Shown one piece after another: positions 1-7,246 of a stretch of DNA of 10,536 nucleotides. The number at the start of each line of letters is the position of its first letter. Position 1 is the stretch's first letter. The position numbers and the translations under genes were made by a program. The DNA comes from Promethearchaeota archaeon (lineage in GTDB: Archaea > Asgardarchaeota > Lokiarchaeia > Sigynarchaeales > SOKP01): positions 1 through 10,536 of the forward strand of contig JAGXOB010000077.1 in NCBI GenBank assembly GCA_019894735.1, written 5' to 3'. The notes under the pieces were generated by a model. That model did no database searches. It was not told the origin of the DNA and saw nothing but the letters and a program-made list of their open reading frames with translations.

Positions 1-306
1 AGATATTATAGGTAAATAAATATGGTATACTTTTCACCTCTCTATTAAATGTAATTTTTTATGTGATAATTCAAGGTTTTAGTTAGATTGGATTATCATA
101 TATTGAATTTTGTTATTTATTATATTTTTTCATTTTCGTCAATTTTTCTAAAACGATGTTATAAATTAATTTTAAATATCTACACTCTATCTTATTTATG
201 ACGCGATTTGACTATTTTATAAAATTCAAAAGAGGAATAATACTTTTTTTATAAATTAGGTAAATCTGATAACAATTTGTTAAGCAAAAAGCATCGTTGA
301 GCAAAT
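1..306. other. Left-edge intergenic region
   Basis: No gene is supported in this AT-rich stretch. All forward ATG frames close quickly; the longest is 18 codons at 198-254, with no ribosome site. On the minus strand a GTG at 35-37 opens a frame that runs off the left edge, and a gaggtg string overlaps this GTG. Only 12 codons are visible, so it cannot be called. The right end carries the promoter of the first gene. Confidence 0.6.
248..256 (+). promoter_or_regulatory. Candidate TATA box of the first 7TM gene
   Basis: The sequence tttataaat lies about 55 bases before the ATG at 307. An archaeal start site about 25-28 bases downstream would give a leader of roughly 25-30 bases. No Shine-Dalgarno is visible in that leader. 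In such AT-rich DNA the match alone is weak; its position is the main support. Confidence 0.4.
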
Positions 307-1446
307 ATGTTAGTTAACTTAAGGGAAGTGTATTTACCAGCTATGATTTTTTCGATAATCTTAGATTATCAGTTAGCAATATACTTCTTGTACTTATATA
401 GCAAACATCGAAAAGATAAAATCGGGTTAAACAGGTTCTTATTGGCTTTTTCCAGTCTTTTTGGATTTGGAGCAAATTCATATCTTTTTTTAGTTATCGG
501 TTCATTCTATATCCACGATAGTTATTTGGCTGAAATGCTCATTAGAATTGGGGTTTTCCTATTACAAGGAGGGATATTAGCAGTCCTATTGATTTTATTG
601 TCTAAACCCTTTCTCCCTCTTATAAATTCAAGAACGGTTAAAATAATTAGTGTGCTTTCTGGGATTAGTATAGTCTATCTTTTATTTTTTTATATACCGT
701 TTATAGGTTTAATTTCTAATATTATATTAGGATTTATAGGAGGCGTGTATTTTCTATATTTTCAAACAAAACTAGTTAAACTCACTTCAGGAACGGTACA
801 TTCGCGACTCATAATCACATTAATAGGAGAACTAATCTTTCTAATTGGTATTTTCCTTGGTTCAGGCTTGCTTAATATACCTACACTTTTCGATTTAAGG
901 CATGTTTTATATTTAATTGGGAGTTATGTGGTCAATATAGGCTTAATTGTAATTCTCTATGGAACTTTTAAATTTCCGGGCGTGCTCGAATTCAATTGGA
1001 AAAATAATCTTATAAAACTTTACGTTATCGATGCAAAGAATTTTTTTGAGTTATATTCATATGACTTTAGCAAGATAAGAAATCTCGCGAATGGACCCGA
1101 TTCCCATAACATTAATGAAGAAAAAAATACAATAAATTCAATAGGCGTCGCAGGAATTAGCGATGTGTTTGATGAGATAACAAAAACTTATCACAATAGA
1201 GTTAAAACGATTAAATACGGAGATTTTAGTATACTTTTAGAGTATGGAGAAGATCTAAAATCTCAATTTTTATTCGTATTATTTGTAAAAAAAAATATGA
1301 CGAGCCTACAAGTATTCCTAAAAAAGGTGAAAACACAATTTCTAACTTCATATAAAGGCTCGTTGGTTAACTATGACATAGTCGTTAAGTTTAGAGAAAC
1401 AATATTTTCCGGTTTTGATTTGATCTTACAAAAAATATTAGATTGA
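307..1446 (+). CDS. Seven-TM receptor-like protein with C-terminal longin/roadblock-like domain
   Basis: This is an integral membrane protein with a cytosolic C-terminal domain of about 140 residues. About seven hydrophobic segments are seen near residues 10-32, 43-67, 75-99, 111-133, 134-152, 166-190 and 197-222. Basic loops (SKHRKDK after TM1, TKLVKL after TM5) predict N-outside and C-inside. The motif NWKNNLIKLYV at 230-240 begins a strand-rich domain: strands, a helix near 280-292, strands around KTIKYGDFSILLEYG and FLFVLFV, then a long helix near 332-350. This resembles the profilin-like longin/roadblock folds that are abundant in Asgard archaea and linked there to small GTPases. The fold call is pattern-based inference. 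The start is the first possible one because an in-frame TGA sits at 298-300. A paralog begins 41 bases downstream, so the two probably form an operon. Confidence 0.85.
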   Translation: MLVNLREVYLPAMIFSIILDYQLAIYFLYLYSKHRKDKIGLNRFLLAFSSLFGFGANSYLFLVIGSFYIHDSYLAEMLIRIGVFLLQGGILAVLLILLSKPFLPLINSRTVKIISVLSGISIVYLLFFYIPFIGLISNIILGFIGGVYFLYFQTKLVKLTSGTVHSRLIITLIGELIFLIGIFLGSGLLNIPTLFDLRHVLYLIGSYVVNIGLIVILYGTFKFPGVLEFNWKNNLIKLYVIDAKNFFELYSYDFSKIRNLANGPDSHNINEEKNTINSIGVAGISDVFDEITKTYHNRVKTIKYGDFSILLEYGEDLKSQFLFVLFVKKNMTSLQVFLKKVKTQFLTSYKGSLVNYDIVVKFRETIFSGFDLILQKILD

Positions 1447-1487
1447 AATTATAAATAATTATTAAAAATAGATCGAGAATAATAAAA

Positions 1488-2576
1488 GTGCTTGTACAAG
1501 ATTTCTACCCTCTTACAGGAACGTTAAGAGAACCGTTATTAATCTTAGAATGGATCGCAGTATTTTTAATTTCAGAGGTAGCATTCTTACTTTATATGAG
1601 GGGAAAGAATAAAGAGATGAAATTGAGCAATATCATTGAAAAAGCGTATATTATATTCCTTCTCGCTTACTCATTAATGGGGATTTTTTATATTTTTGGA
1701 GATTATTATATGGAGACCCCGTTTTCACGCTTAATCGTTTTTAATATCGGATATATCCTGAGAATGATTTTGGGGTTAATTTTTATATATCAGATTGAAA
1801 AATATCAGACAATTCTTAGAAAGTACCTGTTCTCAAAAATTTTCTTATTATTTACCATCCTATCTGTTGTTTTATTCTTTTTTGCAATTGAGTTCACTCA
1901 ATATGCTTCGCTGGTATTATTTTGGATCCCTATATTTTCAATTTTTTTAATCTATACAATAAAAGTTTTAAAGAAAACTAGTGAAAAGCAGGAAATACAT
2001 TATTTAAGGGCAAAAATATACTTCTCAATATTAGGGACGATCTTACTTAGCGTAGGTTTTGGAGCTACATCAGATCCCTTTTTAATTGTGTTTGGTTTGA
2101 GTCTTCGCATAGTTGGAAGTATTTTTCAAATGATAGGTATCATCGTTCTAGCAATCTTTTTTACTAGTTTACCATCTTTAGCTGAGCAAGATTGGAAAAA
2201 TAAAATTGATAGACTTTTTCTAATGAGAGCTTCTGGAATTTGCGTCTACTATAAATTTTTCAAGGATTCAACTAATAAACGCGAAGAACAAAACATATCC
2301 AGCGCAGTAAATACAATTAAAATGATATTAAAAGAAATTTCTCACGACGAAGGGGAGATGGTCATAGAAAAAGAAGGGAAAGTGCTAATTACATGCCAAG
2401 GAAAATATATTACGGGAGTAATCATAGCAGATCAGAACCTAAATTCCCTTCATTTCTTGCTTAAACGCCTTATTGAGAAAGTGGAGTTCTTGTATTCTAA
2501 TATAATACGAGATTGGGATGGTGCTATGGAAATTTTTCTCCCAATTGAAAATATCGCTAAAGAAATCTTTTTCTAA
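1488..2576 (+). CDS. Seven-TM receptor-like protein with C-terminal longin/roadblock-like domain (paralog)
   Basis: This is the second member of the tandem pair. Seven hydrophobic segments lie near residues 17-37, 52-71, 83-102, 115-133, 139-159, 175-191 and 197-226. Basic loops after TM1 (MRGKNKEMK), TM3 and TM5 (KVLKKTSEK) again predict N-out, C-in. The juxtamembrane motif DWKNKIDRLFLM (235-246) aligns with NWKNNLIKLYV of the upstream protein. It is followed by RASGICVYYKFF, a helix near 270-285 (ISSAVNTIKMILKEI), strands at EGKVLITCQGKYITGVII and a helix near LHFLLKRLIEKVEFLY. This is the same order as in the neighbour and looks like a longin/roadblock-type domain (inference). The start is GTG; no ATG exists between it and the in-frame stop at 1452-1454, and the ribosome site is weak. 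It is probably co-transcribed with the upstream gene. Confidence 0.85.
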   Translation: MLVQDFYPLTGTLREPLLILEWIAVFLISEVAFLLYMRGKNKEMKLSNIIEKAYIIFLLAYSLMGIFYIFGDYYMETPFSRLIVFNIGYILRMILGLIFIYQIEKYQTILRKYLFSKIFLLFTILSVVLFFFAIEFTQYASLVLFWIPIFSIFLIYTIKVLKKTSEKQEIHYLRAKIYFSILGTILLSVGFGATSDPFLIVFGLSLRIVGSIFQMIGIIVLAIFFTSLPSLAEQDWKNKIDRLFLMRASGICVYYKFFKDSTNKREEQNISSAVNTIKMILKEISHDEGEMVIEKEGKVLITCQGKYITGVIIADQNLNSLHFLLKRLIEKVEFLYSNIIRDWDGAMEIFLPIENIAKEIFF

Positions 2577-2585
2577 TTAGAATTC

Positions 2586-2903
2586 TCACCTTCGTTTTCT
2601 AGAAAGAACAAGATTCGGATTTAAAAATACGTTTTGACACATTGGGCAAGCATTATACCTTGCTAACCAATCATGGACACAAGAATCATGATAGTTACTG
2701 CCGCAAAATGAGCATTTAATAATATGTATGCTTCTATGTGAGATAAATTCGTGACAAATAGTGCATTGAGAGTTTTCCTGTGGTATTCTGTCCTTAGTTT
2801 TTAATTTTTGTCCACATATATGACAAAAATTTGTTTTATATCTATCAGACTTTAGCAATTTTGAACCGCAGTTAGGACAATAATTATAAACTCTTTCTAG
2901 CAA
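2586..2903 (-). CDS. Small zinc-ribbon plus RING-like (C4HC3) zinc-finger protein
   Basis: The 105-residue protein has two zinc modules. The N-terminal ribbon has CPNC and CHIC (C9, C12, C27, C30). The C-terminal module has eight ligands in cross-brace order: C47, C50, C64, C67, H72, C75, C86, C89. The DWL and CPMC signatures around 78-89 are typical of RING fingers. The C4HC3 order matches RING-CH/PHD-like rather than RING-H2 spacing. RING proteins are E3 ubiquitin-ligase scaffolds in eukaryotes, and Asgard archaea are known to carry ubiquitin systems. An E3 role here is inference, since no ubiquitin, E1 or E2 gene is in view. The only available start is TTG directly after an in-frame TAA, so the N-terminus is uncertain. 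The gene converges on the 7TM gene with 9 bases between stops. A basic SRKRR tail ends the protein. Confidence 0.8.
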   Translation of the reverse strand: MLERVYNYCPNCGSKLLKSDRYKTNFCHICGQKLKTKDRIPQENSQCTICHEFISHRSIHIIKCSFCGSNYHDSCVHDWLARYNACPMCQNVFLNPNLVLSRKRR

Positions 2904-2952
2904 TTATGTTTTCACAGTGATTAGTTATTTACTTCATTAATTATGTGAATAC

Positions 2953-2962
2953 AATTTATATC
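2953..2962 (-). promoter_or_regulatory. Candidate TATA box of the RING-like gene
   Basis: On the minus strand the sequence reads gatataaatt, about 50 bases before the TTG start at 2903. This predicts a leader of about 25 bases. It lies in the 174-base divergent gap shared with the MFS gene. Confidence 0.35.
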
Positions 2963-3077
2963 AATCTTAAATCTTCACGAGACCGATTTTTGAGATTCAA
3001 ATTAGCAAATAAGAAAATATTTGAGTAAAACACTATTCTGTTAGATATTTTAGAAAAAAGTTCCTTTTTATCAAAAA

Positions 3078-4322
3078 ATGCAAATTAAAACAAATGACAA
3101 TTCACAATCTTATCGTGCTTGGCCGATATTCTGGCTTGCATTCATGAGACTTTTCTATGTATCTATTTTTGAAAGAGCCCTTTCAAATTACCTTTATTTT
3201 GTTGTAGATATTAGTGAAAGTACTCTAGGATTTATATCTTCTGTTGGAGCAATAGCTTACATCTTCGCTCCTATTCTTGGACAATTAATCACTTCAAAGA
3301 TAGGAATCCGTAAAGCCCTAATATTTACTAGCATAATTACACCCCTTTTAACTGGACTTCAAATCATTTTCTTTGAACCTTGGTTTTTAATAATATGCCG
3401 GGTATCACTAGGACTTGTAATGGGGCTCTATTGGCCAAATTGTATGAATCTTTTAAGTAGATGGCAGAAGCTAAGTAGTCGTGAAAGAGCGAAGAGGAAT
3501 TTCAGAAATTTTAATTTTTCTTGGAATTTTGGATTTATAATTGGGCTCTTATTTGGCTATATATGGGCATTTTTCATAAACGATTACATCTCTTTGATCA
3601 TTTCTTGGGGTCTGTCTTTTTTACTAATTCCAATTAGTTTTTTTATTAATAAAGACTCAGTAATCCAGATACCAAAAGTGGAATTAGAAATCCATTTAGA
3701 AAATCCCGTAATTGAAGAAGATTTTAAGATGATCTCTAAAACAGATTCAAAACTCACTATGATGAGTTTTCCGATTTTATTTTCTTGGATTGGGATAATT
3801 TTCTTAGCGACTTCGAAATCGATCCTACAATTTACATATCCGGTTTTTCTAAAAGTAAATTCATTAGAATCACATTCTACCTATCTTGTCCAGGGAGGAT
3901 TACAATTGGCACAACTTATTGGTTTAACTTGGATTAATGGAATGAATGTATATAAACGAAAAATCTCAGCGCTTGCTAGTTTCATAGCCCTTGTTGTTAT
4001 AACATTTACCATTTTTTCTATTGGGAATATTTGGTATATTGCCATAATTTTTTCTGTATCTGGTCTCTTTTTCGGTTTTATCCACGGTACCTCTATGAAA
4101 ATCATGCTTGATTATGGAGCAACTAAAAATACAGCAAAGTACTCAACGATAAATGAGATCGTTATAGGCATCGGTTTTGGGGTAACTCCCATTGTTGCAG
4201 GCTTTATTGTTGAAACAAACTTGTACATCATCTTTGTTTATATAATAGCTTCCGGGATCGCTTTTTTAATTATACAAACTTACCTCTCAAGAAATGTTAA
4301 AAAATCAATAAAAACCAATTAG
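3078..4322 (+). CDS. Major facilitator superfamily (MFS) transporter
   Basis: The protein is 414 residues with about 12 hydrophobic segments, the usual MFS length. An MFS motif-A-like loop, GQLITSKIGIRK, lies between TM2 and TM3 near residues 68-79. A conserved-looking TM4 segment (CRVSLGLVMGLYWPN, 107-121) and a TM5 segment (FSWNFGFIIGLLFG) follow. A hydrophilic central loop at about 192-226 separates the two six-helix halves, as the family requires. MFS proteins are ion-coupled or uniport carriers; nothing in the sequence fixes the substrate. The gene stands alone: a divergent zinc-finger gene lies upstream and a T-rich stretch follows the stop. The start is ATG with no Shine-Dalgarno. A weak TATA-like gatatttta near 3043 would fit a very short leader. 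Confidence 0.88.
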   Translation: MQIKTNDNSQSYRAWPIFWLAFMRLFYVSIFERALSNYLYFVVDISESTLGFISSVGAIAYIFAPILGQLITSKIGIRKALIFTSIITPLLTGLQIIFFEPWFLIICRVSLGLVMGLYWPNCMNLLSRWQKLSSRERAKRNFRNFNFSWNFGFIIGLLFGYIWAFFINDYISLIISWGLSFLLIPISFFINKDSVIQIPKVELEIHLENPVIEEDFKMISKTDSKLTMMSFPILFSWIGIIFLATSKSILQFTYPVFLKVNSLESHSTYLVQGGLQLAQLIGLTWINGMNVYKRKISALASFIALVVITFTIFSIGNIWYIAIIFSVSGLFFGFIHGTSMKIMLDYGATKNTAKYSTINEIVIGIGFGVTPIVAGFIVETNLYIIFVYIIASGIAFLIIQTYLSRNVKKSIKTN

Positions 4323-4338
4323 CAAGCATAGAGCTATT

Positions 4339-4357
4339 CGTTTTTTAGACTTTTTTT
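4339..4357 (+). terminator. T-tract terminator after the MFS gene
   Basis: Two runs of six and seven T separated by a few bases lie 16-35 bases after the MFS stop. Archaeal polymerases terminate on such U-tracts without needing a hairpin. No strong stem is seen. Confidence 0.45.
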
Positions 4358-4375
4358 AAATAATCTTTTATTCAA

Positions 4376-4384
4376 GTATATTTA
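4376..4384 (+). promoter_or_regulatory. Candidate TATA box giving a leaderless transcript
   Basis: The sequence gtatattta is centred about 22-25 bases before the ATG at 4402. That would put the transcription start at or very close to the start codon. The absence of a Shine-Dalgarno before 4402 agrees with leaderless translation. Confidence 0.4.
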
Positions 4385-4401
4385 ATATAAATTAAGTTAG
4401 A

Positions 4402-4938
4402 ATGAATAATGAGAAAATACTATATATGACATTATTTGATCAACTAAATAAGCAGCAGCTAAAAGAACTTCTCGTTAAATGCTGGATGACTCACGATGGA
4501 TCTTGGTTTTATAATTGTGTCAAAGAATTCGGTATCGAAACAGCGAACAAATTAAATAAAGCAGCAATTAAAACACTATCACCAATTGAGATGCAAAGAG
4601 TTATAATAGCTCTGGGATTGGTTGATATTAACATAGAATCGTTTGAACAGCTAAAAGATTTTATTGACAACGGTTTTTCCATCTTAAAGGGGGATTTCAT
4701 GAAATTTAATTATACTTTTCCTGAACTTAATGTTTTGCATTGGGAAATGGGAGAATGTTTCGCCTTCGAAGGAATGAAAAGGATGGGGGTGAAGGAAAAT
4801 TACGAATGCGGACTTATATATCGCCTATGTTGTTGGTTAGATGTTATAGGTGTCAAGTATAGACTTGAACCTAAAATTAATGAGTGTTTATTACATTCTC
4901 AAGATAATTGCGTTGGAGATTTGATATTTAATTTTTAA
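4402..4938 (+). CDS. DUF6125-like cysteine-rich soluble protein
   Basis: This soluble protein of 178 residues has a helical N-terminal half and a cysteine-rich C-terminal half. Its most distinctive motif is CWMTHDGSWF at 27-36, followed by EFGIETANKLNKAA. I associate this motif from memory with the DUF6125 family, which has no established reaction. The C-terminal part has C119, C136, C143, C144, C162 and C170, with H165 between the last two, so metal or cofactor binding is possible but unproven. It is the first gene of a two-gene unit; an ICMT-like methyltransferase starts 21 bases after its stop. The TATA position suggests a leaderless mRNA. The family name is moderately sure and the function unknown. 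Confidence 0.8.
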   Translation: MNNEKILYMTLFDQLNKQQLKELLVKCWMTHDGSWFYNCVKEFGIETANKLNKAAIKTLSPIEMQRVIIALGLVDINIESFEQLKDFIDNGFSILKGDFMKFNYTFPELNVLHWEMGECFAFEGMKRMGVKENYECGLIYRLCCWLDVIGVKYRLEPKINECLLHSQDNCVGDLIFNF

Positions 4939-4945
4939 TTATAAA

Positions 4946-4950
4946 AGAGG
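4946..4950 (+). promoter_or_regulatory. Shine-Dalgarno site of the ICMT-like gene
   Basis: The sequence agagg sits about 9 bases before the ATG at 4960, in the 21-base gap between the two genes. The second gene of this unit thus has a ribosome site while the first has none. This is the usual archaeal contrast between internal and leaderless operon genes. Confidence 0.5.
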
Positions 4951-4959
4951 ATTATTAAA

Positions 4960-5586
4960 ATGTATTTTTGGTTTATTTTTTCAATTATAGGGATGTGTCT
5001 TATGGTTCCACTTCATTTTTTATCTGTTGAACACTTAAAATTTCAAAAAAAATTTGGAATGGATAAAGGGAATAAAATAACTGGAGTCCTCGGGCTTACT
5101 TCAGGATGGGGGTTTTTTGCATTTTGGTTTGGTATCTGGATAGCCCCTCAACCTCGACTACTAATTCCCTTTATATCAAATCCCAGTTTTACTATCCCAA
5201 TTATAAATTTTTCAATACCAATATTTCACTTAATAATCTCTATGCCTTTTATTATAATAGGCGCTTGGTTTGGAATTGGAAGTGTAAGAACGACATCTCT
5301 CAAAGTAGCAGAAACTCATAGGACAGAACGGATCGTTTCCACTAACATCTATTCTTTAATTAGACATCCACAATACTTTGGCGGAGTATTAGCCCATATT
5401 GGAATAACTTTTTTGTTATCGTCGCTATTTTCTCTAATTTTTACACCTTTGGTGTTTCTACTAAATTTTTTAGTTTCTTGGAAAGAAGAAAAAGAATTAA
5501 TTAAAGAGTTTGGCGAAGACTACAAGAACTACAAAGAAAAAGTCCCGATGTTTTTTCCGAGACTAAAGAAACAAAATAAGAAGTAA
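4960..5586 (+). CDS. ICMT/PEMT-like integral membrane methyltransferase
   Basis: The 208-residue membrane protein has about five hydrophobic segments. Its C-terminal half shows the hallmark of the isoprenylcysteine carboxyl methyltransferase / phospholipid methyltransferase superfamily. The motif IYSLIRHPQYFGG (130-142) is followed by a hydrophobic hairpin, EEKELIKEFGEDYKNY (176-191), and a final VPMFFP. In the family the RHPxY and EE residues bind S-adenosylmethionine at the membrane face, and substrates include prenylated cysteines, phospholipids and other amphipathic molecules. Substrate cannot be read from sequence. It follows the DUF6125-like gene closely and is probably co-transcribed with it, suggesting a joint job. 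It converges on the EFR1-type gene with 9 bases between stops. Confidence 0.87.
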   Translation: MYFWFIFSIIGMCLMVPLHFLSVEHLKFQKKFGMDKGNKITGVLGLTSGWGFFAFWFGIWIAPQPRLLIPFISNPSFTIPIINFSIPIFHLIISMPFIIIGAWFGIGSVRTTSLKVAETHRTERIVSTNIYSLIRHPQYFGGVLAHIGITFLLSSLFSLIFTPLVFLLNFLVSWKEEKELIKEFGEDYKNYKEKVPMFFPRLKKQNKK

Positions 5587-5595
5587 GAGAATTAA

Positions 5596-6387
5596 TCACT
5601 TTTTCTGGTTAATTAAATCTTTAACTGTTATTTCAGGATGGTGATACCGCTGAGTTTTCAACGTTTTATCACCATATTGAATACAATTTTCAGGACAGAA
5701 ATTAATACAAGCTAAACATTGCTGGCATTTATGTTGCCATTGAGGAGTATCCTCCACAAGAATGATATTATTTACTGGGCATATTTCTACACATATTCCA
5801 CAACTAGTACATGTCTCTTCAGCGTAGAAAGATTTGTCAGATTCATGGACACTCTCACGAAAAGTTTTATTAAATTTCTCGCTCTTTATTCTTCGTTTCT
5901 CAAAAAGGTCCTTTTCTAGATTATTTTCCTGATCAGAAACGATTTTGTGAATAATTTCAATTTTTTTAGTTGCTTCTTCGAAAAATTCTTTCTGACGTGC
6001 TTCGGGATGAATGTTGTATCCGAGTATATAATTGTTAGGCATTAAAACATTAAATCCCGCGCTCAACGATTTCGATTTTGTATTTAATATTGATTCTACT
6101 TGAAATAATGGAGTAGTGTTGATATCTCCTGCATTTGTTATTATAGCAAAGAAGTAATTGGACTTAGAAAGATCTATTTTGCTTAAGAAATCATAGACTA
6201 TTTTAGGTAAACCAGCATAATATAGAGGAAATACAAATCCCACTTTTTCACTCGACGACGCAAGCTGATCCTCCTCCCAAACTTTAGCAATAGGCACGAG
6301 TTCACATTCCTCTAACCTTTCTGAAAGATCCTTCGCAATCTTCAACGAGTTACCTGTTCCCGTAAAGTAGTAAATAGTAGTTATCAT
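5596..6387 (-). CDS. EFR1-type flavodoxin-ferredoxin fusion protein
   Basis: The protein has an N-terminal flavodoxin-like domain and a C-terminal ferredoxin with two [4Fe-4S] clusters, the EFR1 architecture. The FMN phosphate loop is FTGTGNSLKIA at residues 8-18. A second flavodoxin-like stretch is FVFPLYYAGLP at 51-61. Cluster ligands are C193, C196, C199, C203P and C221, C224, C227, C231P. It should act as a cytosolic electron carrier or oxidoreductase; partner unknown. I start it at the ATG at 6385-6387 (263 aa), because the protein then begins MITTIYYFTGTGNS as flavodoxins do. A longer frame to 6474 would add 29 unrelated residues and overlap the upstream rhodanese gene. A TATA box at 6418-6427 also fits the shorter start. 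The gene follows the rhodanese gene with a 62-base gap. Confidence 0.9.
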   Translation of the reverse strand: MITTIYYFTGTGNSLKIAKDLSERLEECELVPIAKVWEEDQLASSSEKVGFVFPLYYAGLPKIVYDFLSKIDLSKSNYFFAIITNAGDINTTPLFQVESILNTKSKSLSAGFNVLMPNNYILGYNIHPEARQKEFFEEATKKIEIIHKIVSDQENNLEKDLFEKRRIKSEKFNKTFRESVHESDKSFYAEETCTSCGICVEICPVNNIILVEDTPQWQHKCQQCLACINFCPENCIQYGDKTLKTQRYHHPEITVKDLINQKK

Positions 6388-6417
6388 AAATCTAATTGGC
6401 TTTGTTAATTTATTAAG

Positions 6418-6427
6418 TTTTATAAAA
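6418..6427 (-). promoter_or_regulatory. Candidate TATA box of the EFR1-type gene
   Basis: On the minus strand the sequence reads ttttataaaa, about 35 bases before the ATG at 6387. This predicts a leader of roughly 8-12 bases. It lies inside the gap after the rhodanese stop, so the EFR1 gene probably has its own promoter. It supports the shorter start. Confidence 0.45.
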
Positions 6428-6449
6428 TAGAGTATAACGTTCGTTGTTT

Positions 6450-7016
6450 TTAGTAACTCTTTCCTTCCTTCCATTTCCTTTTATAAAAGAGAACTAGGAC
6501 AAATATTATTCCCATCAGAGAAACTAGAAATACCGGTAAAGCAAAATCGATACTTGTCGCATCCTCGTCTAACCAATATTCGTAATCCGCTTCTATCCAA
6601 GCAGTAATTCCCCCTAACATGTTGAATATTTTCGTAAAGCTGTTAGCAACCAAGATGGTGCTTGCTTGAAAACTTCTACTTCCACTCCCGCAGTAAACTA
6701 TGATTTCCGTATCATTATACGCTTCGAGTTCGCTTAACCTACTTGCAAGCCCGCTGAGGGGGATTAAAGTAGCGTTATACAGATGGTTCACATTAAATTC
6801 TCCTATGTCTCTTACATCTAAAACAAGTAAATTTGGAAATGCTGTGTTGTTATTTATCATATCATTTGCTGTATGAACGGAAATATCAGTTCTTACTGGA
6901 TCAGCTGCTATCCCGGACGAAGTAAAATTATAAAATTGGATCAAAAGCAATGAAATCACGATTAAATATAGAGTACTTCTACTCTGCCTTTTTTTCTTAT
7001 ATTTCATTTTCAGCAT
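6450..7016 (-). CDS. Exported, membrane-anchored rhodanese-domain protein
   Basis: The protein has 188 residues. The N-terminus is basic (KMKYKKKRQSR) and is followed by a hydrophobic segment at about 15-30, a signal peptide or anchor. A rhodanese domain spans about 44-146, with the DVRD strand at 67-70 and the active loop C109-GSGSRS. GGITAW at 135-140 is the usual C-terminal rhodanese motif. The active cysteine is intact, so sulfurtransferase activity (persulfide on C109) is plausible. A second hydrophobic segment at 159-178 followed by KRKWK anchors the domain outside with the tail inside. Rhodaneses are mostly cytosolic, so a surface one may act on external thiosulfate or polysulfide (inference). 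ATG codons at M1 and M4 are both possible. It lies upstream of and parallel to the EFR1-type redox gene. Confidence 0.9.
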   Translation of the reverse strand: MLKMKYKKKRQSRSTLYLIVISLLLIQFYNFTSSGIAADPVRTDISVHTANDMINNNTAFPNLLVLDVRDIGEFNVNHLYNATLIPLSGLASRLSELEAYNDTEIIVYCGSGSRSFQASTILVANSFTKIFNMLGGITAWIEADYEYWLDEDATSIDFALPVFLVSLMGIIFVLVLFYKRKWKEGKSY

Positions 7017-7197
7017 AAGAATTCCTATATAATTAACTAAAACTTAGTATTAATTAGAATTTCCACTTTTTAATTTTTATTATTATTTTATAAAATCTCT
7101 TTAGATTATTGAACAAAAACCTAACACTCTATCCTCTTAAATTAGCATTCTCAGAAGCTTTAAAATTATAAAGAAAACAATTAAATATTAATTTATT

Positions 7198-7208
7198 AAA
7201 TTTATAAC
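7198..7208 (+). promoter_or_regulatory. Candidate TATA box of the secreted SOR-like gene
   Basis: The sequence aaatttataac is centred about 43 bases before the ATG at 7247. The predicted transcription start near 7228-7231 falls after the GTG at 7223 but before the ATGs at 7247 and 7253, which favours the shorter protein. Confidence 0.35.
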
Positions 7209-7246
7209 CATAACTCGCTAAAGTGAAGTTCATATCCACAAAATTG

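Noticed and set aside
2..37. Minus-strand frame from a GTG running off the left edge, with a gaggtg string beside it
   Set aside because: Only 12 codons are visible, and the Shine-Dalgarno-like string overlaps the start codon, so it cannot be distinguished from chance.
198..254. Forward 18-codon frame starting MTRFDYF upstream of the first 7TM gene
   Set aside because: Very short, without a ribosome site, and out of frame with the gene downstream.
3881..4105. Minus-strand 74-codon frame inside the MFS gene
   Set aside because: Antisense shadow of a well-supported transporter; composition shows no family.
4509..4700. Minus-strand 63-codon frame inside the DUF6125-like gene
   Set aside because: Antisense shadow of the gene with the CWMTHDGSWF motif.
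5106..5321. Forward 71-codon frame inside the ICMT-like gene
   Set aside because: Out-of-frame shadow; the ICMT-like frame carries the RHPQY and EE motifs.
5719..5919. Forward 66-codon frame opposite the ferredoxin part of the EFR1-type gene
   Set aside because: Antisense to eight cluster cysteines; no support for it being a gene.
6388..6474. N-terminal extension of the EFR1-type protein by 29 residues
   Set aside because: The flavodoxin domain begins at the internal Met. The extension overlaps the rhodanese gene and removes the leader that fits the TATA box.
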